IMG/VR virus record: IMGVR_UViG_3300037284_000051
Span: 1 to 29,613 of that record
Source: a virus
Length of the DNA stretch: 29,613 nt
Direction: 5' to 3' (one strand)
The notes under the pieces are model-generated. The model saw only the letters and a list, made by a program, of their open reading frames with translations, was not told the origin of the DNA and searched no databases. Made by a program: the position numbers and the translations under genes. Positions 7,056 through 14,875 of the stretch are shown one piece after another. Each line of letters starts with the position of its first letter. Position 1 is the first letter of the stretch.

Positions 7056-8504
7056 TTATTTGACTCCGTAGCTGTAGGTGGCGGCGATGCTTTCTAGGCG
7101 GGTGTCCGGGTCGGTGGCGGTGTTGTCGGTGAAGGTGACGCGGATCTGCAGCAGGTGGAAGCGGGCCCCCAGGTTTTCCCCCACGACGTGCCTCACGTTG
7201 TCTGTGTTGGCCACGGCGGTCGTCCAGCTGCTGGTGGTTCCGTCTAGCTCGGTGCGGTACTCGACTTTGACCTCCATGTCCGTAGCCTGACCACTGACGA
7301 CGGCGGAGATCCGGCTGAGGTACTTCTCACTCGTCGGGTGCCCCATGTCGAGCCAGGAGGAGATGAAGACGTTGTTGGTGGCGGCGCGGAGGAACTGTAC
7401 TCCTTCGTTGACGTTGGCGGCTTGCTCGGTGTTCATCACGAGCTCCCCACCGACCGAGTAGATGTCTCCGTATTCCTGCATCCTCTCGGTTGAGCTCAAG
7501 ATCTGGGTGAACTTACCTCCGCTGAGCAAGTAGATGTATTGGCTGTTCTGGGCGGCGAAGTAGAGGAGGAGGCGTCCTTTCCAGGTCAGAAGCCCCCACA
7601 TATCCGGCACGAATCCCGGGTCCACGACGTCCACGAGCTCGACGCTGTTTCCATCAAAGAGGTAGATGGGGACGCGGTCGAAGGCGGGGTTGGCGCTGTA
7701 GGTGCGGTAGGCACCGGGCGAGAAGTAGACTTTGTCCTCGTGGAGAACGTAGGGAACGGAGAAGTCGAGGTCTGTACTTTCGGGCTTGTACTGGCCAGTC
7801 TCGGAGGGGAGGAAGGCGAGCTCCTGGATGCTGACGGGTTCCTGGTCATCCACGCGGTATATGGCCATGGTCCCGTCATCGTGTCGGCCGAAGAGCATGA
7901 AGTAGTCGCGGAAGTGGAGCCAGGTTCTTATCTCCAGGTCCATCGTTGGGCTGAAGTAACTGGCGAAGGCTGTTCCGGTTGGGTCCCATCTCTTTATGGC
8001 TCCGGTAGTGGTCAGCAGCCAGATGGTGTCTTTGACGGCGAGGAGCCCGTGGGCGTCGCCGTCGGTGTAGTTGGCGCTGATGACGGCGCGGTAGCCGCTG
8101 GCGCCGTAGACGTCGCCGTCGTCGCCGACGAGCATCCATTCGCCGAAGGCGTAGACGACGTTGGCCTTGTGGGCGCCGTCGACGGTGGTGGGTCCCTGGT
8201 TGCGGTAGGTGGTGGAGATCGACCAGTCGTCGTGGTTGATGTAGAAGTTGCCGACGTCGAAGGCCATGCGCTCCTGGCCGACGAGGACAAAGCGGTCGTT
8301 CGCCTCGTCGTAGTGGACGGCCTGGCAGTCGTCGAAGTCGGCGGCGTGGTTGATGCGGGTGGCCCACGTGGGGAAGCGTTTCAGCTGCTGGAGATCCCAC
8401 GTGGGGATGAACTGATCGAGGCTGTAGTAGTCTCCCTTGTGGCGGAAGAACTCGACGTTGGGGGTCTCGAACTCGGTTTGCTGCCACGTCTTGACGGTGG
8501 TCAT
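7056..8504 (-). CDS. Putative virion (tail/baseplate) beta-propeller-like protein
   Basis: 482 residues. ATG 8504 has GGAG 6 nt upstream. There is no signal peptide. The protein is rich in aromatic beta-strand repeats that read like propeller blades (FGEWMLVGDDGDVYGASGY, then VKDTIWLLTTTGAIKRWDPT, then WLHFRDYFMLFGRHDDG, then MWGLLTWKGRLLLYFAAQ). A C-terminal domain of about 100 residues (VKVEYRTELDGTTSSW, then RVTFTDNTATDPDTRLESI) resembles the jelly-roll end of tail proteins. Its place among adaptor and tailspike genes supports a particle component. I do not recognise a named family. Confidence 0.6.
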   Translation of the reverse strand: MTTVKTWQQTEFETPNVEFFRHKGDYYSLDQFIPTWDLQQLKRFPTWATRINHAADFDDCQAVHYDEANDRFVLVGQERMAFDVGNFYINHDDWSISTTYRNQGPTTVDGAHKANVVYAFGEWMLVGDDGDVYGASGYRAVISANYTDGDAHGLLAVKDTIWLLTTTGAIKRWDPTGTAFASYFSPTMDLEIRTWLHFRDYFMLFGRHDDGTMAIYRVDDQEPVSIQELAFLPSETGQYKPESTDLDFSVPYVLHEDKVYFSPGAYRTYSANPAFDRVPIYLFDGNSVELVDVVDPGFVPDMWGLLTWKGRLLLYFAAQNSQYIYLLSGGKFTQILSSTERMQEYGDIYSVGGELVMNTEQAANVNEGVQFLRAATNNVFISSWLDMGHPTSEKYLSRISAVVSGQATDMEVKVEYRTELDGTTSSWTTAVANTDNVRHVVGENLGARFHLLQIRVTFTDNTATDPDTRLESIAATYSYGVK

Positions 8505-8580
8505 GGTATGCTCCGGGCTGTGATTTTTTGGCGAAGGCTTTTGGTTTTGGGTCCCATCTGGGTATAGGGCGTGAAACGTA

Positions 8581-8746
8581 AGGCCCCCCCTCTAATCCCC
8601 CCCGTTTTACGGGGGGGAGGTTACGGCCCCCCCTCGGCTCGAACGTCCGAGCTAGCCTCCCGTTTTACGGGGGGGGGTTGGTGGTGAGGCGCCCCCCCTC
8701 GGCTCGAACGTCCGAGCTAGCCCCCCGCTTTGCGGGGGGGAGGTTA
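8581..8746 (-). repeat. Composite block: three family A units interleaved with two family C palindromes
   Basis: The 250-bp gap after the adaptor gene is almost entirely repeats. Family A hairpins lie at about 8585-8620, 8657-8678 and 8721-8742. The 20-mer GGCTCGAACGTCCGAGCTAG occurs exactly at 8636-8655 and 8701-8720, each joined to a C-run half of family A. The composite order suggests that family C inserted into family A and the pair was then duplicated. Confidence 0.85.
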
Positions 8747-8758
8747 TGGCCGCGCGGG

Positions 8759-10018
8759 CTAGGACCAGGTGTCGTCCCAGCGGTCGAGGGGGCCGGTGTC
8801 GGCGATGCCGCTGTGGCGCGATGCCTCTCGAGAGGCGATGCGGCCGAGGGCGGCTTCGAACTCCCGGAGGCGTTGGATCCCCCACTCCCGAAGATCGCGG
8901 TTTCCCCACCAATGCTCTTTCTCCTGGAGCCGCTCCTGGACGGCGTAGCCGGCGGCGCCGGTGACGATCACATTCAGGTCGCGGTTGCTGACGGTGGTGG
9001 TCGTGGCGCTGTCGAGGTCCTCGAGCTTGTGCTCGGTGGTGTACCATATCCGGAGGACGTCGCCGCTGTCGGGCTCTACGGATTCGTCGATGAATAGGAC
9101 GTCCCCAGGCCAGACCTCGAAGTCGGCCCAGTTGGGCTTGTAGTCGGGGTCGTCTTCGTCGTAGTCTAACCAGACCCGCTCGATGTCCAGGTAGGTGATG
9201 CTGCTGATGTCGACCTCGCGGCCGGCCGCCGAAAGCGTGACGGTGGTGATGGCGCGGCGGGGTTTGACCTCGCTGTAGCGGTACATGGCCCAGCGGATGG
9301 CTTCGTCGATGTCTCCCTGGTCGTAGGCGCGGGCGCGTTTCTCGTATACCCTCAGGTCCATCTGGGCCTGGTAGCGGAAGTTCTTTCCCATCTCGTCGGC
9401 GAATTTCCGGAGCTCGTCGAAGACGTCGTCGTGGGCGGTGATCTCCTCGGCGAGCTCGACCACGCGGGTGTGGGCGGCGAAGTGACAGGCGCCGGTGACG
9501 ATGGTCCCCTCGTCGTCGGCGGGGATGGTGGTCTCGGTGGCGCTGTCGAGGTCCTCGATGGTGTGCATGGCGGTGTACCATATGCGGACGACGTCGCCGC
9601 TGGCCGGGGCGGTGCGGTCGTCGATGAAGAGGACGTCGCCGGGCCAGACCTCGAACTGGCGGAAGTTGGGCGGGTAGGACGGATCCCCGGAGTCGTAGTC
9701 CCACCAGACTTTCTCGATCTGGAGGTCGTCGGTGATCGAGCTGATGTCGATCTCGCGGCCGGCCGTGGAGATGTTGACGGTGTCGAGTTTGTGGTGGGGG
9801 TTGTACTTGCTGTACTGCTCCAGGGCGGTGCGGATGGCTTCGTCGAGGTCGTCGGTCGACCAGCGTTCGTTGGACGCATCCTGGAGGCGAGCCTCGACGC
9901 GGTCCCGGATGGTGGCCAGGTTGTTGCTGCTGGAGGTGAGGACGAGGGGCTCGATCAGGCCGGAGGCAGCCTCCAGCTGGGTGCGGATCCGATCGCGGAT
10001 TGTGTTTAGGGTTGCCAT
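8759..10018 (-). CDS. Phage adaptor-like protein with an internal tandem duplication
   Basis: 419 residues, ATG 10018 with AGGAGG 11 nt upstream. Residues about 36-85 (ATIRDRVEARLQDASNERW, DDLDEAIRTALEQYSKYNP) resemble the helical start of head-tail adaptor proteins of dsDNA phages, where a W..dDLd.AI..A motif is usual. The protein then contains the same domain twice: residues about 57-190 and 235-362 share IDISSIT / VDISSIT, FEVWPGDVLFID in both, and GDVVRIWYT / GDVLRIWYT followed by EDLDSAT in both. The likely role is the connector between portal and tail, or a paired tail ring component; assignment to the adaptor family is moderate, the duplication is certain. Confidence 0.7.
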   Translation of the reverse strand: MATLNTIRDRIRTQLEAASGLIEPLVLTSSSNNLATIRDRVEARLQDASNERWSTDDLDEAIRTALEQYSKYNPHHKLDTVNISTAGREIDISSITDDLQIEKVWWDYDSGDPSYPPNFRQFEVWPGDVLFIDDRTAPASGDVVRIWYTAMHTIEDLDSATETTIPADDEGTIVTGACHFAAHTRVVELAEEITAHDDVFDELRKFADEMGKNFRYQAQMDLRVYEKRARAYDQGDIDEAIRWAMYRYSEVKPRRAITTVTLSAAGREVDISSITYLDIERVWLDYDEDDPDYKPNWADFEVWPGDVLFIDESVEPDSGDVLRIWYTTEHKLEDLDSATTTTVSNRDLNVIVTGAAGYAVQERLQEKEHWWGNRDLREWGIQRLREFEAALGRIASREASRHSGIADTGPLDRWDDTWS

Positions 10019-10019
10019 G

Positions 10020-10549
10020 CTAGATTATCCTCCTGAGCCCAAGGGGCGTTGCTGGGCAGAGCCAAACAACCAGGTCTTTTTTGTGGCGTAAGGGTCGGTC
10101 GAGCCGGGCCGGACAAGGCGCCGCCGACAGCGACGGAGCCAGGGAAGTCACGGAAGCCGACAAAAACAGCCGATCGCAGGCTCGACCGACCCGGCTGGAC
10201 AAGACGAACGCGGACAGCGGCAGAGCCCGCGCTGCACGGGCGGCGGGGGACCGGGGGCGAGGACCCCGGCGGCGGGGGGTCCGGGGGGCCGGACGTGGAG
10301 GCCCCGCCGGGTGGTTCATGATCAGACCACCGTCGGCCGGTGCGGGGCCCCCGGCGGTGCCTTTGTCTTCGGACCACCGTTAGCGTCCCGGGCTCTGCGC
10401 GTCGTTTTGCGCAGGGCCCGGGACGCGGGCCATGCACAACCAGCGACGGAGCTTTGGCGGGCCGCGTCGTGTCGTTGCGGGCCGGCAGAGCGGAGGAGCG
10501 GACCCTTTGTGCAACCCTACCTCCCTCCCCTTCTTCTCCCCTGTCCGCA
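10020..10549. ncRNA. Candidate large structured noncoding RNA inside the phage cluster
   Basis: A 530-nt gene-free, GC-rich interval with strong secondary structure. GCGTCCCGGGC..CTGCGC (10383-10400) pairs with GCGCAG..GCCCGGGACGC (10409-10426) for 18 bp; the one irregular pair is U-G on the plus strand and A/C on the minus strand. GGGTCGGTCGAGCC (10092-10105) pairs perfectly with 10179-10192, closing a 73-nt domain. GGCCCCGC (10300-10307) pairs with 10342-10349 around an inner GGTGGT/ACCACC stem. CAGCGACGGAGC occurs twice (10128-10139, 10441-10452). No ORF in any frame has protein character. Size, setting and complexity recall the ornate phage RNAs GOLLD and ROOL, but I cannot match either. 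The strand is undecided. It could instead be a repeat mosaic. Confidence 0.4.
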
Positions 10550-11944
10550 TCAGATCATCGGTCCCGGGAAGCAGCTGCCGCCGACGCCGGGCTGGGTGAG
10601 GTATTCGAGGGCCCCCATGTCGGGGGCGGATCCGGCGTACGGGAGGCCGACGTCGGTCCCGGCGCCGACCGCGGGCGAGCTGGACTGGGGGCGGTAGTTG
10701 TCGTTGGCGGCGTCGACGAACGCGGCGTCGCCGTAGTCGGAGTTCGCATCTCCGCTGGTCTGGGTCTTCCAGTCGGCAAAGTTGTAGGCGGTCCCCAGGC
10801 GGTGCCAGTGGGTGCTGGTCTCGGTCCCTGCAGAGCGGCGATAGAGGTTATAGTCGACGTCCCATCCGGTGACCCCACAGCCGGTGAGGATCGCACAGAT
10901 CAGCTGGGCGGCCACGTCACACTGGACGATGCAGTTCTTCATGGTGAAGTTCTGCGACCGGGCTTCCCCCCAATAGAGGGTGGCCGTCTCCGTCACCGCG
11001 TTGTGGAAGGTGCAATGGTAGACCGTCACGTCCTGGGCGGCGTGAAACTTGCTCTGGTTGTCTGCAAAGACGCTGTGCTTGATGGTGACGTTGTCCCCCT
11101 GACAGTAGAGGGCATAGGTCGTATTTCCGGTGACGATGCAGCGGTCGACGGTGATCCCGTCCGGATAGTTGGCGGCTTCGGCCGTCTTGTGAATGCGGAT
11201 GCCGGTCTCTGTGTTGTCCCGGAAGGTCGACTCCTTGATCACGATGCTTCGATCGGTGTCCGCCGTGTCGTCCTGTTTCAAAACCTGGATGCCGTGGCCG
11301 TCGTTGGAGTAGCATTCGGCGTTTTCGATGGTGATGTTGTAGGGCATGGTCTCGCCGGGGTGGGAGTGGATGGTGATGCCGCATCCGCCGTCGCCGTTGG
11401 AGTAACACTTGACGTCCCGGAAGGTGATGTCGTGGCCACCGTTGGTGACCTCCAGGCCCGAGATGAGGGCGGTTGGGATGTTGCTATAGCCGTTGTAGAA
11501 GGACCCCCCGATGACGTTGCAGTGATGACAGGCGGTGATGAAGAGGATCCCGTCGTTGCCGTGGTCGTGACAGTCGCAGTTGATGACGTCGACGTAGCTG
11601 CAGGTGGTGAACTGCATCCCGGCAGAGTGTCCCTGGGTGCAGACGAGATTCTCGAACTCGAGGTAGTCCTGTTCGGAGGCGGTGATGGGGACGACAGAGT
11701 CCTCGCCGTCGATGATGGGCCGGGCCCCGGATCCGTAGTCGGCGAAGCGGATGGGGTTGCCGGACTCCCCCGAGGCGGTGACGTCGAGCCGGTCGGCCCA
11801 CGTCTCCCCACGCTTGAAGAGGACCTCGTCGCCGGGGCTGAGCTCGGCGGCGTTGACCTTCTCGATGGTCTGCCAGGGTGCGGCTGAGCTCAAGCCGTCG
11901 TTGTTGTCGTCGCCGGCGGTGGCGTCGACGTAGTAGGTGGTCAT
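10550..11944 (-). CDS. Right-handed beta-helix tailspike-like protein
   Basis: 464 residues. ATG 11944 has GGGAGAG about 7 nt upstream. No signal peptide. The start TTYYVDATAGDDNNDGLS, then PWQTIEKVN and LSPGDEVLFKRGETW, is the classic entry of parallel beta-helix (pectate-lyase-fold) proteins. Residues about 90-340 give short helical turns rich in N, G and aromatic residues (ITIENAECYSNDGHGIQVLK, VIKESTFRDNTETGIRIH). The end (YRPQSSSPAVGAG, APDMGALEY) is the usual closing segment of such repeats. In a virion cluster this suits a receptor-binding tailspike or capsule depolymerase. No catalytic residue can be assigned by eye. Confidence 0.75.
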   Translation of the reverse strand: MTTYYVDATAGDDNNDGLSSAAPWQTIEKVNAAELSPGDEVLFKRGETWADRLDVTASGESGNPIRFADYGSGARPIIDGEDSVVPITASEQDYLEFENLVCTQGHSAGMQFTTCSYVDVINCDCHDHGNDGILFITACHHCNVIGGSFYNGYSNIPTALISGLEVTNGGHDITFRDVKCYSNGDGGCGITIHSHPGETMPYNITIENAECYSNDGHGIQVLKQDDTADTDRSIVIKESTFRDNTETGIRIHKTAEAANYPDGITVDRCIVTGNTTYALYCQGDNVTIKHSVFADNQSKFHAAQDVTVYHCTFHNAVTETATLYWGEARSQNFTMKNCIVQCDVAAQLICAILTGCGVTGWDVDYNLYRRSAGTETSTHWHRLGTAYNFADWKTQTSGDANSDYGDAAFVDAANDNYRPQSSSPAVGAGTDVGLPYAGSAPDMGALEYLTQPGVGGSCFPGPMI

Positions 11945-11979
11945 GGGGATCTCTCCCTCTCAGTCGTTGGCTGCGGCAA

Positions 11980-12023
11980 GGTGACCGGCACCTTAACGAC
12001 GTCTTCGACAGGTGCCGGTCACC
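11980..12023 (-). repeat. Family B palindrome after the gene ending at 12030
   Basis: GGTGACCGGCACCT (11980-11993) and AGGTGCCGGTCACC (12010-12023) form a perfect 14-bp stem with a 16-nt loop. It begins 7 nt past a stop codon. Copies lie at 15282-15325 and 16829-16871, each directly 3' of a virion coding segment. Confidence 0.9.
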
Positions 12024-12029
12024 ATAGGG

Positions 12030-12485
12030 TTACTTGTACCAGATGGTGCCGACGACCTCGTTCGCGCCGGGGGCCCCGGTGTCGGCGTCGGCGAGGCCGG
12101 TCGTGGCGGCGACGCAGATGCCGTTGCTGAAGGGGATCCCCATGACCGGGATGACGGGTGACCATCCGGCGCCGTCGGTGGTGCCGGTGGTCTGGAGGGG
12201 GATGGTCATGACGGGCGTCGTGGTGCCGACGGTGACGTTGGCGGCGGTCTGGTCGTAGAACTTGACGTAGCGTTTCGTAGCGGCGAGGTTGTGGAAGATC
12301 ATGCCGTAGACCTGACCGGCCGATGCTTTTACTTCTTCTTCCGACTCGTCGAGATCGAGGGTCTTATGGATGCTGCAGCCTCCGGCCGCGACGGCCTGGA
12401 GGGTGACCTTGACAAAGCCGTCGGCGTCGACGGCGACGGGGATCAAAGCGTCGTTGGGGTCTTCTGCTAGAATCAGGACGGGCAT
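12030..12485 (-). CDS. Small putative virion protein, function unknown
   Basis: 151 residues. ATG 12485 has AAGGAGA 7-8 nt upstream. The N-terminus MPVLILAEDPNDALIPVAVD, then GFVKVTLQAVA, and the later KRYVKFYDQTAANVTVGTTT, then PVMTIPLQTTG, are typical of small beta-sandwich proteins found in phage structural operons. No signal peptide, membrane segment or catalytic motif. It is followed at once by a family B palindrome, as the capsid gene is, which would suit a highly expressed structural protein. Decoration or tail accessory protein is inferred. Confidence 0.6.
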   Translation of the reverse strand: MPVLILAEDPNDALIPVAVDADGFVKVTLQAVAAGGCSIHKTLDLDESEEEVKASAGQVYGMIFHNLAATKRYVKFYDQTAANVTVGTTTPVMTIPLQTTGTTDGAGWSPVIPVMGIPFSNGICVAATTGLADADTGAPGANEVVGTIWYK

Positions 12486-12542
12486 GTGGGTCTCCTTTTA
12501 GGATCTGATCGGCTGGAACTGGATTGGTCAGACGATTGCCGT

Positions 12543-13103
12543 TTAGGTCCTCCTGGGCGGGTTGGCGTAGATGCGGAAGGCGAGGGTATCCTTGGTGATG
12601 TAGGAGGGCCGGACGATCTGGAGGCGGATCCTGGCCCATTTGAAGGCGGACCAGAGGCTGAATCCGACCTCCAGGAAGAAGCGGACGTAGAGGGCGAGGA
12701 GGTCGGCGCCGCCGATGCGGTTTCGGAGTGCGTAGTTTTTGCCGGGGCCCCCGATGACGGCGCGGGGGCCGCGGGTTGGCTGGTCTGCGTGCATGAGGGC
12801 TTCGAGCATGGGGCTGGGGGTGCCGTCGTCGTCGACGAGCCAGCAGTTAGCGACAAAGACGACGGCTCCCTGCAGGTCGGCCGTGGCGAGCTGACCTGCA
12901 GAGAGCGCCGTCGTGAGGTTATCGCCGTACCAGTACGGCTGTCCTTCGAGACCGTGGAGCTTGAAGTACACAAAGTCGTGGCCTTCGAGGTCCCGGATCT
13001 CGAAAGTCTCCATCGTCGTCGGTGGGCACAGGATGGGCGAGGTCCCGGCCACGCGGCGGACGAGGCGACCGAAGGAAGCCGAGCAGTAGGCGAATGTGTG
13101 CAT
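12543..13103 (-). CDS. CHAT/caspase-like putative cysteine protease in the phage cluster
   Basis: 186 residues from ATG 13103. The segment VYFKLHGLEGQPYWYGD puts a His at residue 50 inside an LHG turn. VVFVANCWLVDDDGTPSPML puts a Cys at residue 87 after a hydrophobic strand. The following ALMHADQPTRGPRAVIGGPG matches the way CHAT-domain proteins continue after their catalytic Cys (AGARAV.. strand). A His-Gly turn and a strand-Cys in this order and spacing are the hallmarks of clan CD peptidases (caspase, CHAT, gingipain). A second Met at residue 31 lacks a Shine-Dalgarno; the chosen ATG follows the G-rich end of a family A repeat. Family assignment is inference from pattern; an inactive fold member is possible. 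Confidence 0.5.
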   Translation of the reverse strand: MHTFAYCSASFGRLVRRVAGTSPILCPPTTMETFEIRDLEGHDFVYFKLHGLEGQPYWYGDNLTTALSAGQLATADLQGAVVFVANCWLVDDDGTPSPMLEALMHADQPTRGPRAVIGGPGKNYALRNRIGGADLLALYVRFFLEVGFSLWSAFKWARIRLQIVRPSYITKDTLAFRIYANPPRRT

Positions 13104-13106
13104 TTA

Positions 13107-13179
13107 GGCCCCCCCTCTTATCCCCCCCGCTTTGCGGGGGGGAGGTTACGGTGCTATCCCCCCGCTTTGCGGGGGGGAC
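13107..13179 (-). repeat. Family A repeat, two units
   Basis: Two hairpins of C-run/GCTTTGC/G-run type are joined by GGTTACGGTGCTATCC. The same junction appears at about 22555-22570, so the two-unit block of roughly 75 bp is itself repeated. It occupies the whole gap between two genes and supplies the G-rich sequence in front of the downstream start codon. Confidence 0.9.
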
Positions 13180-13183
13180 GTGG

Positions 13184-14341
13184 TCAGTCGATCTGATACC
13201 AGACGTAGAGGCTGGCTGAGCCCTCGCTGGCGTCGTTGTCGGTCTCGGCGACCTGGCAACGTACATAGCAGTCCTGGGCGCCGACGTCCGTGATTGTGGT
13301 ACTGGCGGGGTTGTCGGCGGTGGCTCCCATACGGATGACGGTATCGTTACCGATGCCGTTGATGCTATCGGCAGCGATCAGAGCGTCGACGTCCGTCGAT
13401 GCACCGCCGTCGATGCCGCAGTTTACCGTGGCTGCGGTGCTGTCGTTCCAGTCGGTCTCGACGACGTAGGTGTAGTCGATGATGTTGGCGTTGGCGGGGA
13501 TGTCGCAGATCCTGACGACGTTCTCGACGTCGGTGTGGGTGTGCTGGCCATAGCACAGCATCATGATGCCGTGGGTGCCGGTGGCGTGGGTGGATGCGTA
13601 GATGGTTTTGCCGTTGGCGAGGGTGACGTCGTCGCGGAGGGTGGTTGTGCCGCCGACGTCGAGGGCGCCGTTGGCTTCGAGATCCCCCTCGACCCCGACG
13701 TCGTTGTCGCCGTCGGCGGTAGCGTAGGTCCCTCCGCCGACGTCGGTGAGGCCGCCGTCGAGCTGGACCAGGTCGTTTGTCTGTGTGGTGTAGCCGGTGA
13801 CGGAGAGCTGCACCTCGTCGGAGTCGCCGTCGAGGTCGATGCTGTCGTTGAGGTCGATGTTTCCCTCGAGGCGGCTCTGGCCGTGGACTTCGATGGTGCC
13901 GGCGATGCCGAGGTCGTTGTCGCCGTCGGCGACGGCGTAGGTGGCGCCACCGATGTCGGTGAGTCCCCCGTCGATGGTTACGTTGGTGTCGACGTCGAGG
14001 GCGGTCCCGCTGGAGATCGTGAAGCCGGAGCTGTCGACCTCCAGCATCTCGGTCCCACCGGAGGCGATGTTGAGGGTGTTGGCGGCGGATCGGAAGATGC
14101 CGGTGTCGGTGTCGCCTTCGAAGGTCAGGGCCGGGGCGCTGGCCGAAGCGGACTCGGTGATGTCGAGGGGGCCGGAGAAGTGGGTCGTCCCGAGCTCGAC
14201 AGGCTCCGGCGGTTGGTCCGGCTGCTCCGGCACAGGGTAGTTGACGCCGAAGAACAGGGATATAGCGAGGGTGGCCAGCAGGATGATGACCCAGGCCAGC
14301 CACTGGAGCTGGTATTCTTTGAAGCGGTCTCGGAAGCTCAT
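13184..14341 (-). CDS. Membrane-anchored, fibre-like repeat protein
   Basis: 385 residues. ATG 14341 has GGAGGAGG 5 nt upstream. Residues about 14-33 (LAWVIILLATLAISLFFGVN) form one transmembrane segment after a charged start, so the rest faces outwards. The body has fibre or beta-solenoid repeats: GGLTDIGGATYAVADGDNDL and GGLTDVGGGTYATADGDNDV are two copies of one 30-residue unit, with related TLNIASGGTEMLEVDSSGFT. The C-terminal part of about 120 residues is Cys-containing beta sequence. Fibre-like repeats suit a phage cluster, but a membrane anchor is unusual for a virion protein; it may be a host-surface or release factor. Confidence 0.65.
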   Translation of the reverse strand: MSFRDRFKEYQLQWLAWVIILLATLAISLFFGVNYPVPEQPDQPPEPVELGTTHFSGPLDITESASASAPALTFEGDTDTGIFRSAANTLNIASGGTEMLEVDSSGFTISSGTALDVDTNVTIDGGLTDIGGATYAVADGDNDLGIAGTIEVHGQSRLEGNIDLNDSIDLDGDSDEVQLSVTGYTTQTNDLVQLDGGLTDVGGGTYATADGDNDVGVEGDLEANGALDVGGTTTLRDDVTLANGKTIYASTHATGTHGIMMLCYGQHTHTDVENVVRICDIPANANIIDYTYVVETDWNDSTAATVNCGIDGGASTDVDALIAADSINGIGNDTVIRMGATADNPASTTITDVGAQDCYVRCQVAETDNDASEGSASLYVWYQID

Positions 14342-14358
14342 TGTGTCCTCCTCCTTGC

Positions 14359-14403
14359 GTTGGAAGGTTTGAACGTTGGAAGGTTGGAACGTTGGAACGT
14401 TGG
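14359..14403. repeat. Short tandem repeat, TTGGAAGG / TTGGAACG units
   Basis: About six 7-9-bp units of the form TTGGAAGG, TTTGAACG and TTGGAACG lie in tandem directly upstream of the start region of the fibre-like gene. The adjacent 14413-14441 holds a GCGGATG/CATCCGC hairpin. Confidence 0.8.
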
Positions 14404-14462
14404 GTATCCGGGCCGCGGATGACCATTGTGCCGGTGCATCCGCGACCCCCTTTGGTATCGTG

Positions 14463-14873
14463 TTAGACGAGACGCTGGCTTAGCCAGGCCTCGATCTGTC
14501 CGACCGTGTGGTCGGAGATTTCGTAGTCCTCAGCGTCGGGCGTTCCGTTCGCGAGCCAGGCGCGGAGGTCGTCGTAGGTGTAGAGGTCCAGGTCGTGGAG
14601 TTTCTGGGCCGTGACGGAGCCGACGCCGGCGATGGCCGTGAAGTCGTCGAGGCCCCCCCTCTTATCCCCCCCGCTCTGCGGGGGGGAGGTTTCCGTCTGC
14701 TTTGGGAGGGTGTCGGTTTTCCCCTCCTGGACGACGGCCGCGATTTCGTAGGTGTCGTATGGGTCCTGGATGAAGAGGACTCCGTCTTCCTCCCAGACGC
14801 GTTGAATCATGGTGATCTCGAGCTGGCGGGCGACGGCCTGGACGCGCGGGTCGGTGCGTGATAGCTCGGCCAC
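14463..14873 (-). CDS. Helix-hairpin-helix protein of the head/connector gene group
   Basis: 136 residues. The GTG at 14873 has AGGAGG 7 nt upstream; the alternative GTG at 14879 overlaps the previous stop. Residues 1-50 look like a small adaptor (TDPRVQAVARQLEIT, EDGVLFIQDPYDTYEIAA). Residues about 77-107 (FTAIAGVGSVTAQKLHDLDL, then YDDLRAW) are a helix-hairpin-helix motif, usually a non-specific DNA or protein contact. The stretch SPPQSGGDKRGG between them, residues about 63-74, is a translated family A repeat that inserted in frame. A role near the portal or at DNA entry is inferred from position. Confidence 0.65.
   Translation of the reverse strand: MAELSRTDPRVQAVARQLEITMIQRVWEEDGVLFIQDPYDTYEIAAVVQEGKTDTLPKQTETSPPQSGGDKRGGLDDFTAIAGVGSVTAQKLHDLDLYTYDDLRAWLANGTPDAEDYEISDHTVGQIEAWLSQRLV
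14651..14690 (-). repeat. Family A repeat, one unit, inside a coding frame
   Basis: A single C-run/GCTCTGC/G-run unit with the CTTATC flank. It is translated in frame (TSPPQSGGDKRGG) within the HhH protein and adds about 13 residues between its two halves. Confidence 0.9.
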
Positions 14874-14875
14874 GA

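Noticed and set aside
6978-8746. CRISPR-like repeat array
   Set aside because: The repeats are palindromic, of uneven spacing and without unique spacers of constant length.
10340-11887. 515-codon plus-strand ORF
   Set aside because: Val/Gly/Asp-rich antisense shadow of the beta-helix gene; no ribosome site or motif.
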